DNA from: Clostridiales bacterium UBA4821
Lineage (GTDB): Bacteria; Bacillota; Clostridia; Acetivibrionales; UBA4821
Assembly (NCBI GenBank): GCA_002402315.1
Contig: DHFP01000252.1
Span: 22,928 to 31,206, forward strand
DNA: 8,279 nt
Direction: 5' to 3'
Within the stretch, counting starts at the first letter, position 1. Each line of letters opens with the position of its first letter. The translations under genes were made by a program, and so were the position numbers. Positions 1 to 6,353 of the stretch are shown in pieces. The notes beneath the pieces are model-generated. The model was not told the DNA's origin. It searched no databases and was given only the letters and a program-made list of their open reading frames with translations.

Positions 1-21
1 AATTCAAGAACCGTCCCCAAG
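1..21. repeat. Edge repeat with AGAACCGTCCCC core (left copy)
   Basis: The 12-mer AGAACCGTCCCC lies at 7-18. Its perfect inverted copy is at 8262-8273 near the right edge; the flanks of the two copies differ. I recall this core as a very abundant dispersed repeat in clostridial genomes, often linked to IS200-like/RAYT transposases, but that is memory and not shown here. It is translated in frame as the tail of the left dehydrogenase. Confidence 0.55.
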
Positions 22-1172
22 TTTATTTTCTTCTTTATCTCTGCTTGCCTGTCATACTCAAGCAATATTCCTATAAAATTCTCTTGTACCTTTCCCTGGA
101 TTAAATCATAAGCCCTCCCGGCCTCGTCAAACTTGAACTTGTGGGTGGTTATCTTATCAAGATTAACGGTTCTATCTGAAAGCATTTTCAAAAAATGCTC
201 CATATTACGTTTTTCTGTCCATCTTACATAACCGATAGGATAATCCTGTCCTTTCTCTTCATAATTAATGTCATACCTTCCGGGACCATATGAACAGGAC
301 AAACAAACATCAATTTCCTTTTCGTAGTAAGGACTTCGGGGAATGTCCATGCTTACCGCTCCGACAACTACTACCTTTCCTTTTTTACGGACAATGTCTC
401 CCGCAAGTTCTATAGGTTCATTGCTTGATGTTCCGGCAGTAATAATAACTGCGTCTACCCCAAAACCTTTGCTGCACTTATCAGCAAGCAGTTTTATATC
501 ATTCCTGCCCGGAACACCTGTATATTCTGCACCAAACTCCTTAGCCATATCACATTTGGATTCTTCTATATCTGCAGCCAGCACGGTACATCCGGCCGCT
601 TTAAGCATTTGTACCGTCAGCTGGCCAATTAAACCAAGCCCTATAACACAAATATTATCTCCAAACCCGACTCCTGCCTGCCTAATACCCTGCATGGCTA
701 TAGCTCCTACGGCAGCAACTGCAGCAGAGGATAAGCCGACGCCTTCCGGAATCTTTGCGCATAAATTGGAAGGGACATATACAACCTCCGCATGATTAGC
801 GTATCCTGCTCCTGCGCATGCTGCATGGTCGCCTTTTTTGAATTCAGTAACATTGGAACCCACAGCTATAACCACTCCGGCAGAACTATATCCCAGTGGG
901 CTGGGCGTATCAAGCTTGCTCATAACCTTTTGGAGAGTACTTTCCAGTCCTTCCTTTTTAAATGTTTCTATAACCTTTTTAACCTGATCAGGTCTTTCCA
1001 ATGCTTTTCCAATCAAGCTTTTTCTCGCTATATCCACTTTGAATTTCTCGGTACCCGCGCTGATGAGGGAGTAGAAGTTTCTCACAAGTACTCCATTGGG
1101 CTGAAGCTCCGGAATAGGAACTTCTTCAACGGCAAGCTCGCCGGTTTTAAGATTTTGCAAAAGCTGTTTCAT
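1..1172 (-). CDS. Zinc-type (MDR) dehydrogenase, N-terminal half of a bi-domain oxidoreductase, 3'-partial
   Basis: The 390 visible codons begin at an ATG with an AGGAGG site 5 nt upstream (complement of 1178-1183) and stay open to the left edge. The protein is a medium-chain dehydrogenase/reductase: a GroES-like N-terminal part, then a Rossmann domain with GLGLIG at residues 178-183 and an acidic D201 after the second strand, suggesting NAD(H). The opening MKQLLQNLKTGE, LISAGTE (37-42), GYSSAGVV (94-101) and SCSYGPGRYD (292-301) are hallmarks of the bi-domain oxidoreductases of polysaccharide clusters, where a Gfo/Idh/MocA domain follows. The usual catalytic-zinc cysteine is absent: SAGTE stands where classical alcohol dehydrogenases have a CG-D motif. 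The substrate is unknown; a sugar or sugar nucleotide is an inference from context. The last visible codons (LGTVLE) come from the edge repeat, so the real C-terminus may be altered or lie outside. The family is clear; the exact role is not. Confidence 0.85.
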   Translation of the reverse strand, partial: MKQLLQNLKTGELAVEEVPIPELQPNGVLVRNFYSLISAGTEKFKVDIARKSLIGKALERPDQVKKVIETFKKEGLESTLQKVMSKLDTPSPLGYSSAGVVIAVGSNVTEFKKGDHAACAGAGYANHAEVVYVPSNLCAKIPEGVGLSSAAVAAVGAIAMQGIRQAGVGFGDNICVIGLGLIGQLTVQMLKAAGCTVLAADIEESKCDMAKEFGAEYTGVPGRNDIKLLADKCSKGFGVDAVIITAGTSSNEPIELAGDIVRKKGKVVVVGAVSMDIPRSPYYEKEIDVCLSCSYGPGRYDINYEEKGQDYPIGYVRWTEKRNMEHFLKMLSDRTVNLDKITTHKFKFDEAGRAYDLIQGKVQENFIGILLEYDRQAEIKKKINLGTVLE

Positions 1173-1368
1173 TGAGGCCTCCTGACTTCTGTATTCTATT
1201 CAATATATGCAGATGCTTGAGAAAGTGATAGAGAGAAGTATGCAGCGTAAAAACAACGCACCTAAGGCGAGTCGGCCGCATATATTAAAAAAAATAGTTT
1301 AATCTTACAAATAGATATTATAAAAATATGCAAAGTTTAATAAACATAAGGAATGTGAGTGATTTAAG
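1173..1368. promoter_or_regulatory. Divergent intergenic region, presumed promoters for both directions
   Basis: These 196 nt separate the minus-strand dehydrogenase from the plus-strand operon, so promoters for both must lie here or within the genes. The right part is very AT-rich. A TATTAT at 1316-1321 is a possible -10 box for the operon, but I see no convincing -35 box 17 nt upstream. On the minus strand a TAGAAT (complement near 1194-1199) is an equally weak -10 candidate. The left half is occupied by the palindrome-bounded element listed separately. No riboswitch or operator is recognised. Confidence 0.4.
1202..1286. repeat. Small palindrome-bounded intergenic element
   Basis: AATATATGC at 1202-1210 is matched by its perfect reverse complement GCATATATT at 1278-1286, and the match continues imperfectly for a few bases on both sides. 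Inside is a short hairpin, GCGT (1245-1248) with ACGC (1256-1259) around an A-rich loop, and a GC-rich stretch unlike the AT-rich surroundings. About 85 bp with complementary ends fits a degenerate small mobile or REP-like element in the promoter region, but one copy cannot prove it. Confidence 0.4.
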
Positions 1369-2253
1369 GTGGAGAAGGTGAAAGTTGGAATAATCGGTAC
1401 CGGAAATATTGGCACTGACCTGCTGGTCAAAGTGCAAAGGTCGCAAATTCTGGAATGCGGTATGTTTGCCGGCAGAAATTCTGAATCAACAGGCATAAAA
1501 ATAGCCAAATCCATGGGGGTAAGGACCTCATATGATTCAATAAAAGCGATTATGAATGACCCTGACTGTTGTGAAATTGTATTCGATGCTACATCTGCAA
1601 AGGTGCATTTAGATAATGCACCTATTCTCAAGGAATTAGGTAAATATACAATTGATTTAACCCCGTCACAGTTTGGTAAAATGTGTATTCCGGCAATTAA
1701 TATGGAGGAATGCCTTGATACGTACAATATTAACCTGATAACCTGCGGTGGCCAGGCAGCGGTACCAATTGCTTATGCAATTATGAAAGTCCACCCTGAA
1801 ACCGGATACATTGAAGTTGCTGCAAGTATTTCATCCAAATCTGCCGGACCAGGTACCAGGGTAAATATTGATGAATTTACCCAAACGACAAGAGATGCTA
1901 TAGTTTCTTTTACGGGTGTACCCAATGCAAAGGCCATTATTACATTAAATCCGGCAGAGCCTCCGGTTTTGATGCATAACACCATATATGCGAAAATTAA
2001 TAATCCCAGGATAAATGAAATCCGTTCAGAAATAAAAGCAATAGCTGAAAAAATTCAGAAATATGTTCCCGGCTATAAAGTAGTACTGGAACCTGTAGCA
2101 GAGCATGAAAGAGTAACTACCATGGTTGAAGTAATCGGTTTGGGGGATTTCCTGCCAAAATACTCGGGAAATCTGGATATTATTACATGTGCTGCACTGA
2201 GTATGGCTGAAGAGTATGCTAAGGAACGATTAAATAATAAAACCCGATTTTAA
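1369..2253 (+). CDS. Acetaldehyde dehydrogenase (acylating), DmpF/MhpF family
   Basis: This 294-residue protein interconverts acetaldehyde and acetyl-CoA with NAD(H) and CoA. GTGNIG (residues 10-15) is the dinucleotide-binding loop, TCGGQA (125-130) carries the catalytic cysteine C126, and SAGPGTR (158-164) is a conserved family block; these match DmpF, BphJ and MhpF. In the family it forms a channelling complex with 4-hydroxy-2-oxovalerate aldolase, which is the next gene. The GTG start gives the expected N-terminus (E-K-V-K-V-G-I-I-G), and an in-frame stop just upstream at 1360-1362 leaves no better choice; the ribosome binding site is weak. From codon 285 on, the coding sequence lies inside a 160-bp palindromic element, so the native C-terminal end was probably replaced. 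It is first in the operon. A biosynthetic direction, supplying acetaldehyde from acetyl-CoA, is an inference. Confidence 0.93.
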   Translation: MEKVKVGIIGTGNIGTDLLVKVQRSQILECGMFAGRNSESTGIKIAKSMGVRTSYDSIKAIMNDPDCCEIVFDATSAKVHLDNAPILKELGKYTIDLTPSQFGKMCIPAINMEECLDTYNINLITCGGQAAVPIAYAIMKVHPETGYIEVAASISSKSAGPGTRVNIDEFTQTTRDAIVSFTGVPNAKAIITLNPAEPPVLMHNTIYAKINNPRINEIRSEIKAIAEKIQKYVPGYKVVLEPVAEHERVTTMVEVIGLGDFLPKYSGNLDIITCAALSMAEEYAKERLNNKTRF

Positions 2254-2381
2254 AGTGAGATATTTTTCGACAAGACAAGGCGGAGGAAGGCGTAATAATT
2301 GGTTTATTGCAACTGACGACAACGCAGTATTGGCGGAAAATAGCCGCTTAAAAAATGGGAATTTATTATTTAATCGTTCCT
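2222..2381. mobile_element. 160-bp self-complementary MITE-like element
   Basis: AGGAACGATTAAATAATAAA at 2222-2241 is repeated as a perfect 20-bp reverse complement at 2362-2381. Complementarity continues imperfectly inward: arms of about 49 nt (2222-2270 and 2333-2381), including paired CCC/GGG and runs of T opposite runs of A. The centre carries a small hairpin, AATAA (2294-2298) and TTATT (2304-2308) around TTGGT, at the exact midpoint, so the whole element can fold as one long hairpin. It encodes no protein. It covers the last ten codons and stop of the dehydrogenase gene and most of the gap before the aldolase. TA dinucleotides flank both ends (2220-2221, 2381-2382), but the target-site duplication cannot be fixed because the right TA overlaps the repeat. 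It could also act as an RNA hairpin affecting expression between the two genes. Confidence 0.65.
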
Positions 2382-2416
2382 AAAAGGAAAATATTGCGAC
2401 AAGGGGATTAGCAGGC

Positions 2417-3460
2417 ATGACAAATGTTGTTTTTTTTGATTCCACCTTAAGGGATGGTTCTCACGCTGTGGGTCATAAAATTAGTTCCGATAATATCAGG
2501 AATTACTGCAGGCAGGCAGATGATGCAGGGCTGTACACAATCATAGTAGGCCATGGCAATGGATTGGGCGCATCTTCCCTGCAGGTAGGGCTATCAGCAC
2601 TATCTGACCAGGAAATGCTGACTGCTGCCAGACAGGAGCTTAAAAAAACCAAACTGGGTGTATTTCTGATCCCGGGCTTTGGTACCATAAAAAATGATTT
2701 GGCTCCGGCGCTCGATATTGGCGCTGATCTGGTTTGTGTGGCTTCGCATTGTACTGAAGCGGATGTTACAAGGCAGCATATAGAGTATGTCAGGAATAGG
2801 GGTAAGGATGCCTATGGTGTACTTATGATGTGCCATATGGCATCTGCACAATGTTTGCTGGAAGAGGCCCGTAAAATGCAGGAATATGGCGCAATGGGAG
2901 TTATTATGATGGATTCTGCAGGTGCGTCGACTCAGGATGTGGTATTCGAGAAGGTTAAGCTTTTAGCGGATAACTTAAACATTAAGGTTGGGTTTCATGC
3001 TCATAATAATTTAAGTTTGGCAGTAGCAAATTCTTACACGGCCATAAAGGCAGGTGCTGTTATTATTGACGGTACTTTGCGCGGGTTTGGCGCCGGAGCG
3101 GGAAACTGCCAGCTGGAAGTATTAGCCGGACTTTTATATAAGCTTGGGATTCAAACCGGACTGGATTTTTATAAATTGATGGATATAAGTGAGAATATTA
3201 TTTCAAAAATGATGAAAAAGTCCCAGGAAATCACCTCATTAAGTCTGATTAGTGGTCTGGCCGGAGTTTTTTCAGGCTTTGCACCACATGTCCAAAAAGC
3301 GGCAGAAAGGTATGGGGTTGACCCGAGAGATATATTTATTGAATTAGGTAAAAGGAAAGTAGTAGCCGGACAGGAGGATTTTACTGTGGATATAGCAGTA
3401 TACCTGGCAAACAAAAAGGATTCGGGCAGGATGAACTACCAGCTTGAATCGCTGCTTTGA
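2417..3460 (+). CDS. 4-hydroxy-2-oxovalerate aldolase, DmpG/BphI/MhpE family
   Basis: This 347-residue DRE-TIM metallolyase is a class II pyruvate aldolase that cleaves or forms 4-hydroxy-2-oxovalerate (pyruvate plus acetaldehyde). DSTLRDGSH (8-16) supplies the equivalents of the pyruvate-binding arginine (R12), a metal ligand (D13) and the catalytic base (H16). HAH at 194-196 gives the two histidine metal ligands. ATHCTEADV-like (109-117), GFGAGAGNCQLE (223-234) and the C-terminal communication-domain block with ELGKRKVVAGQED (309-321) are typical. Length is normal. The family's AGVYSSF motif reads AGVFSGF here, so the conserved tyrosine (Y290 in BphI, linked to stereocontrol) is F285. The preceding gene is its usual dehydrogenase partner, though 163 nt away because of the palindromic element. 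AAGGGG at 2401-2406 is a usable ribosome binding site 10 nt before ATG. Product chain length may differ from the classical enzyme (inference). Confidence 0.93.
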   Translation: MTNVVFFDSTLRDGSHAVGHKISSDNIRNYCRQADDAGLYTIIVGHGNGLGASSLQVGLSALSDQEMLTAARQELKKTKLGVFLIPGFGTIKNDLAPALDIGADLVCVASHCTEADVTRQHIEYVRNRGKDAYGVLMMCHMASAQCLLEEARKMQEYGAMGVIMMDSAGASTQDVVFEKVKLLADNLNIKVGFHAHNNLSLAVANSYTAIKAGAVIIDGTLRGFGAGAGNCQLEVLAGLLYKLGIQTGLDFYKLMDISENIISKMMKKSQEITSLSLISGLAGVFSGFAPHVQKAAERYGVDPRDIFIELGKRKVVAGQEDFTVDIAVYLANKKDSGRMNYQLESLL

Positions 3461-3489
3461 CAAGAGAGTCAATAAGAATATTAAATTAT

Positions 3490-3494
3490 AGGAG
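3490..3494 (+). promoter_or_regulatory. Ribosome binding site deciding the ThDP-enzyme start
   Basis: AGGAG sits 7 nt before ATG 3502. The earlier in-frame TTG at 3457, which overlaps the aldolase stop, has no such site, so 3502 is preferred. Confidence 0.75.
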
Positions 3495-3501
3495 TAGATG
3501 G

Positions 3502-5307
3502 ATGAAAGTTGCCGATTTCATATTCAAATTTTTAACTGACAAAGGAGTGGATACACTGTTTATGGTATCCGGGGGGCAGGCAATGTTCCTTGTGGATGCC
3601 GTTTATCAAAACAAAAGGATAAACGCTATTTGTACACATCATGAACAGGCCGCAGGAATGGCAGCCGAAGCGTACGGCAGAATTACGGGAAAGCTCGGGG
3701 TTGCGCTTGTAACTGCCGGACCCGGAAGCGTAAATGTGATAAATGGTCTGGTTGGCGGATGGACAGATTCATCTCCCATGATGATAATATCCGGACAGTC
3801 GGCACTGCCATATGTTCAATACCAGGAGAAAACCGGGATAAGACAATATGGTATACAGGGAATAAACATCAAGCCTTTCGTAGAAAGAGCAACCAAGTAC
3901 TTCATAACGGTTGATGACCCGTGCAGGATTCTGTATTACATAGGAAAGGCATACCATCTTGCGACAAGCGGAAGACCTGGCCCCGTATGGGTAGATGTTC
4001 CTTTAGACATACAGGGAATGGCTGTACCGGAAAAGCTGTTGGAGGAATTTGTATGTCCTTTAGACAGGACAGATAATGAACCATTGAAGAGGCAGGTATC
4101 AAAGACCCTGGAATTCCTAGCCGGCTCCAAAAAGCCCATCATTATTGTCGGGCAGGGTGTCAGAATCGCCGGAGCAGTTGATGAATTTAATGAATTCATA
4201 AGCAGATTGAACATACCTGTGTTGACTTCAAGGTTAGGTATAGACTTAATCCACAGCAGTAGTGAATTATATGTTGGACGTCCGGGGAATTATGGTGAGA
4301 GAGCTGCAAATTTTGCCATTCAGAACTCCGAATTGATAATTTCGGTTGGATGCAGGCTTGCATCTGCATTAATCGGACACGATGCAAAAGATTTTGGAAG
4401 ATATGCGAAAAAAGTGGTTGTTGATATAGATGCTGAAGAACTGGAAAAACCGGGGATAGAGATAACAGTCAAGATTAATGATGATGCAAAGCGTTTTTTC
4501 ACAGAAATGTTAAGGCAGATTGATTTAAACCAGTTCAATATGCCGGATTTTAACGGGTGGCTAAAAAAATGTAATGAATGGAAGAAACGGTATCCTGTTG
4601 TTTCGGCTTCTTATAAAGATGAAACACCTGTCAATTCATATTATTTTACTGATAAATTATGTACTGCTGCTGCAAAGGATGACATGATACTTGTTGATAC
4701 CGGTACATGTTTCCATGTTGTCTGCCAAACGTGGAAAATTAAAAAAGGGCAAAGATTTTTAACTACAGGCGGACTTTCTTCAATGGGTTATTGGGTTGCA
4801 GGTATTGGTGCATGCCTTGCAAATGGAAGGAGAAGGACTATAGTTATAACGGGCGATGGCAGTCTCCAGATGAATATACAGGAATTTGCAACCATCAAAC
4901 ATAATAACCTGCCTATCAAGGTGTTCATTTTTAACAACAACGGATATTTACTAATAAGACATACGCAAAAAAACTTTATGGAAGGCAGACTGATGGGTGA
5001 AGGACCTGAAACGGGCGTTTGGTGTCCCGACTCGCTAAAGATTGCAGAGGCTTATGGAATTAAGGGAGTTAGGATAGATTCAGTAGAAGGTATGGAGGGA
5101 AAAATCAAAGAGGTGCTGGATTTCGGTGGTCCGGTAATATGCGATGTAATGACGCCGGAGTGGCAGCTGATTATTCCCAGAGTAACATCAGAAAAAAGAC
5201 CGGACGGTACCCTGTTTTCCAGACCGTACGAAGATATGTATCCTTTCCTTGAGAGAGAAGAGTTCCTAAGGAATAATGAAATAATTGAAGGTAGGAGCAT
5301 GATTTGA
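3502..5307 (+). CDS. Thiamine-diphosphate-dependent enzyme, acetolactate synthase/YerE-like
   Basis: This 601-residue protein has the three-domain layout of ThDP-dependent acetohydroxyacid synthases. The pyrimidine-binding domain (about 1-175) includes HHEQAAGMAAEAYGR (46-60) with the cofactor-activating glutamate E48, the central domain spans about 195-325, and the diphosphate-binding domain (about 380-550) has the Mg/ThDP motif running from GDGS (451-454) to NNNGY (478-482). A C-terminal extension (551-601) holds PRVTSEKRPDGT, absent from housekeeping acetolactate synthases but, as I recall, found in homologues from surface-polysaccharide loci. The family decarboxylates a 2-oxoacid and either transfers the acyl unit to a carbonyl or releases an aldehyde. 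Placed after an aldolase that makes a 2-oxoacid and before a nucleotide-sugar enzyme, C-C bond formation on a keto sugar is the attractive inference; YerE of yersiniose synthesis is the precedent. FAD use cannot be judged. No small regulatory subunit gene is adjacent, arguing against valine/isoleucine synthesis. Its TGA overlaps the next start by 4 nt. Confidence 0.85.
   Translation: MKVADFIFKFLTDKGVDTLFMVSGGQAMFLVDAVYQNKRINAICTHHEQAAGMAAEAYGRITGKLGVALVTAGPGSVNVINGLVGGWTDSSPMMIISGQSALPYVQYQEKTGIRQYGIQGINIKPFVERATKYFITVDDPCRILYYIGKAYHLATSGRPGPVWVDVPLDIQGMAVPEKLLEEFVCPLDRTDNEPLKRQVSKTLEFLAGSKKPIIIVGQGVRIAGAVDEFNEFISRLNIPVLTSRLGIDLIHSSSELYVGRPGNYGERAANFAIQNSELIISVGCRLASALIGHDAKDFGRYAKKVVVDIDAEELEKPGIEITVKINDDAKRFFTEMLRQIDLNQFNMPDFNGWLKKCNEWKKRYPVVSASYKDETPVNSYYFTDKLCTAAAKDDMILVDTGTCFHVVCQTWKIKKGQRFLTTGGLSSMGYWVAGIGACLANGRRRTIVITGDGSLQMNIQEFATIKHNNLPIKVFIFNNNGYLLIRHTQKNFMEGRLMGEGPETGVWCPDSLKIAEAYGIKGVRIDSVEGMEGKIKEVLDFGGPVICDVMTPEWQLIIPRVTSEKRPDGTLFSRPYEDMYPFLEREEFLRNNEIIEGRSMI
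5293..5297 (+). promoter_or_regulatory. Ribosome binding site supporting a TTG start
   Basis: AGGAG lies 6 nt before TTG 5304, inside the end of the ThDP gene. It supports translational coupling through the TTGA overlap (5304-5307) and is why a rare TTG start is accepted. Confidence 0.75.
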
Positions 5308-6353
5308 GAAATCAGATAGTAAATGAGGATTTGGAGTTTATTTTGTATCATAACCTGCCATGGCATAAATTTGAGGGAAAAACAGTGCTGATATCAGGTG
5401 CCGGTGGTTTTCTTCCTGCATATATGGTTAAAACTTTACTGCATAGCAATGACAAAAACAGAAGCAAACTCAAGGTGCTTGGCATTGTCAGAAACAAAGA
5501 GAAAGCGCTGGCCAGGTTTTCAGAGTATATTGGCAGAAATGACATCCGGTTTATTGTCCATGATGTATGTGAACCTGTTTCAATAGATCAAAAAATAGAT
5601 TATATTATCCATGCTGCCAGCAATGCAAGTCCGAAGTACTATGGTAAAGATCCGGCTGGGACTTTAAGTGCCAATATTTTAGGAACTTATAATCTTTTAC
5701 AGCTGGCAAGAGAGAAAAAAGCTGAAGGATTTTTGTTTTTCAGCAGTGGTGAAGTATATGGGGAAGTAGATGAGCATTGTATGTTTATCAGAGAAGATGG
5801 CTACGGATATGTGGATCCCATAAACGTAAGATCCTGTTACGCAGAAAGTAAAAGAATGGGTGAGAATATGTGCGTTTCATGGTTTCACCAATATGGAGTA
5901 CCTGCAAAAATTGTCAGGCCGTTTCACACATATGGGCCGGGTATAAGTCTGGATGATGGCCGGGTATTTGCCGATTTTATTGCTGATATTGTATACAACA
6001 GAAATATAATTATGAAAAGCGATGGAAGTGCAGTAAGAGCCTTTTGCTATCTGGCAGATGCTGCTGCGGGGTTTTTTACGGTTTTACTGAAAGGGCATAA
6101 TGGAGAAGCATACAATGTGGGCAACGATAAAGGTGCAATAAGCATAAAGGACCTGGCTAATATGTTGGTAAGTCTGTTTCCTGAAAAAAAACTCAGTGTT
6201 ATCAGAGCTGAACGGGTTGGTAACACAGGCTATCTAAAAAGCAAAATTACCAGGAGCTGCCCTGAAATATCAAAAATCAGATTATTAGGATGGGAACCGC
6301 AATTTCAAATAGAAGATGGGTTTAAAAGGACAATAAGGAGTTGTTTGTTATGA
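5304..6353 (+). CDS. NAD-dependent nucleotide-sugar epimerase/dehydratase (extended SDR)
   Basis: This 349-residue extended short-chain dehydrogenase is related to UDP-glucuronate decarboxylases and dTDP-glucose 4,6-dehydratases. A leader of about 25 residues (DLEFILYHNLPWHKFEGKT) precedes the Rossmann fold. The nucleotide loop reads SGAGGFLPAY (31-40), with proline at the third glycine of GxxGxxG. HAAS (103-106), FSSGEVYG (146-153) and the catalytic YxxxK (Y179, K183, in SCYAESK) are present, followed by RPFHTYGPG (205-213) and a sugar-binding C-terminal part. Such enzymes oxidise C4 of a nucleotide sugar and then epimerise, dehydrate or decarboxylate it; which applies here cannot be read from sequence. 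The TTG start is supported by AGGAG and by the fit of the leader to the family. Four-nt overlaps with both neighbours imply one transcript and a shared pathway; it may make the keto sugar used by the ThDP enzyme or reduce its product (inference). Confidence 0.88.
   Translation: MRNQIVNEDLEFILYHNLPWHKFEGKTVLISGAGGFLPAYMVKTLLHSNDKNRSKLKVLGIVRNKEKALARFSEYIGRNDIRFIVHDVCEPVSIDQKIDYIIHAASNASPKYYGKDPAGTLSANILGTYNLLQLAREKKAEGFLFFSSGEVYGEVDEHCMFIREDGYGYVDPINVRSCYAESKRMGENMCVSWFHQYGVPAKIVRPFHTYGPGISLDDGRVFADFIADIVYNRNIIMKSDGSAVRAFCYLADAAAGFFTVLLKGHNGEAYNVGNDKGAISIKDLANMLVSLFPEKKLSVIRAERVGNTGYLKSKITRSCPEISKIRLLGWEPQFQIEDGFKRTIRSCLL
6335..6340 (+). promoter_or_regulatory. Ribosome binding site deciding the FkbM-gene start
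   Basis: AAGGAG ends 9 nt before ATG 6350, which forms an ATGA overlap with the upstream stop. The in-frame TTG at 6341 directly abuts this site and is therefore rejected as the start. Confidence 0.75.

Noticed and set aside
343..1175. Two plus-strand open frames (343-795 and 792-1175)
   Set aside because: They are antisense to the clearly homologous minus-strand dehydrogenase, have low-complexity Ser/Thr/Ala or unstructured composition and no recognisable motif.
2254..2416. Riboswitch or small RNA gene in the gap before the aldolase
   Set aside because: The structure is explained by a 160-bp palindrome that starts inside the upstream coding region, which fits an inserted element better than a conserved riboswitch fold.
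1369..3460. Aromatic meta-cleavage (catechol) catabolic operon
   Set aside because: Only the last two enzymes of that pathway are present; no dioxygenase, hydrolase, hydratase or decarboxylase gene is seen and the neighbours are sugar-type enzymes.
3457..3501. Upstream TTG start for the ThDP enzyme overlapping the aldolase stop
   Set aside because: It lacks a ribosome binding site and adds 15 residues not expected in the family; ATG 3502 has AGGAG at good spacing and gives the usual MKVADF-type N-terminus.
3502..5307. Housekeeping acetolactate synthase (ilvB) for branched-chain amino acids
   Set aside because: No small subunit or other ilv/leu gene is adjacent, the C-terminal extension is atypical, and the context is carbohydrate-related.
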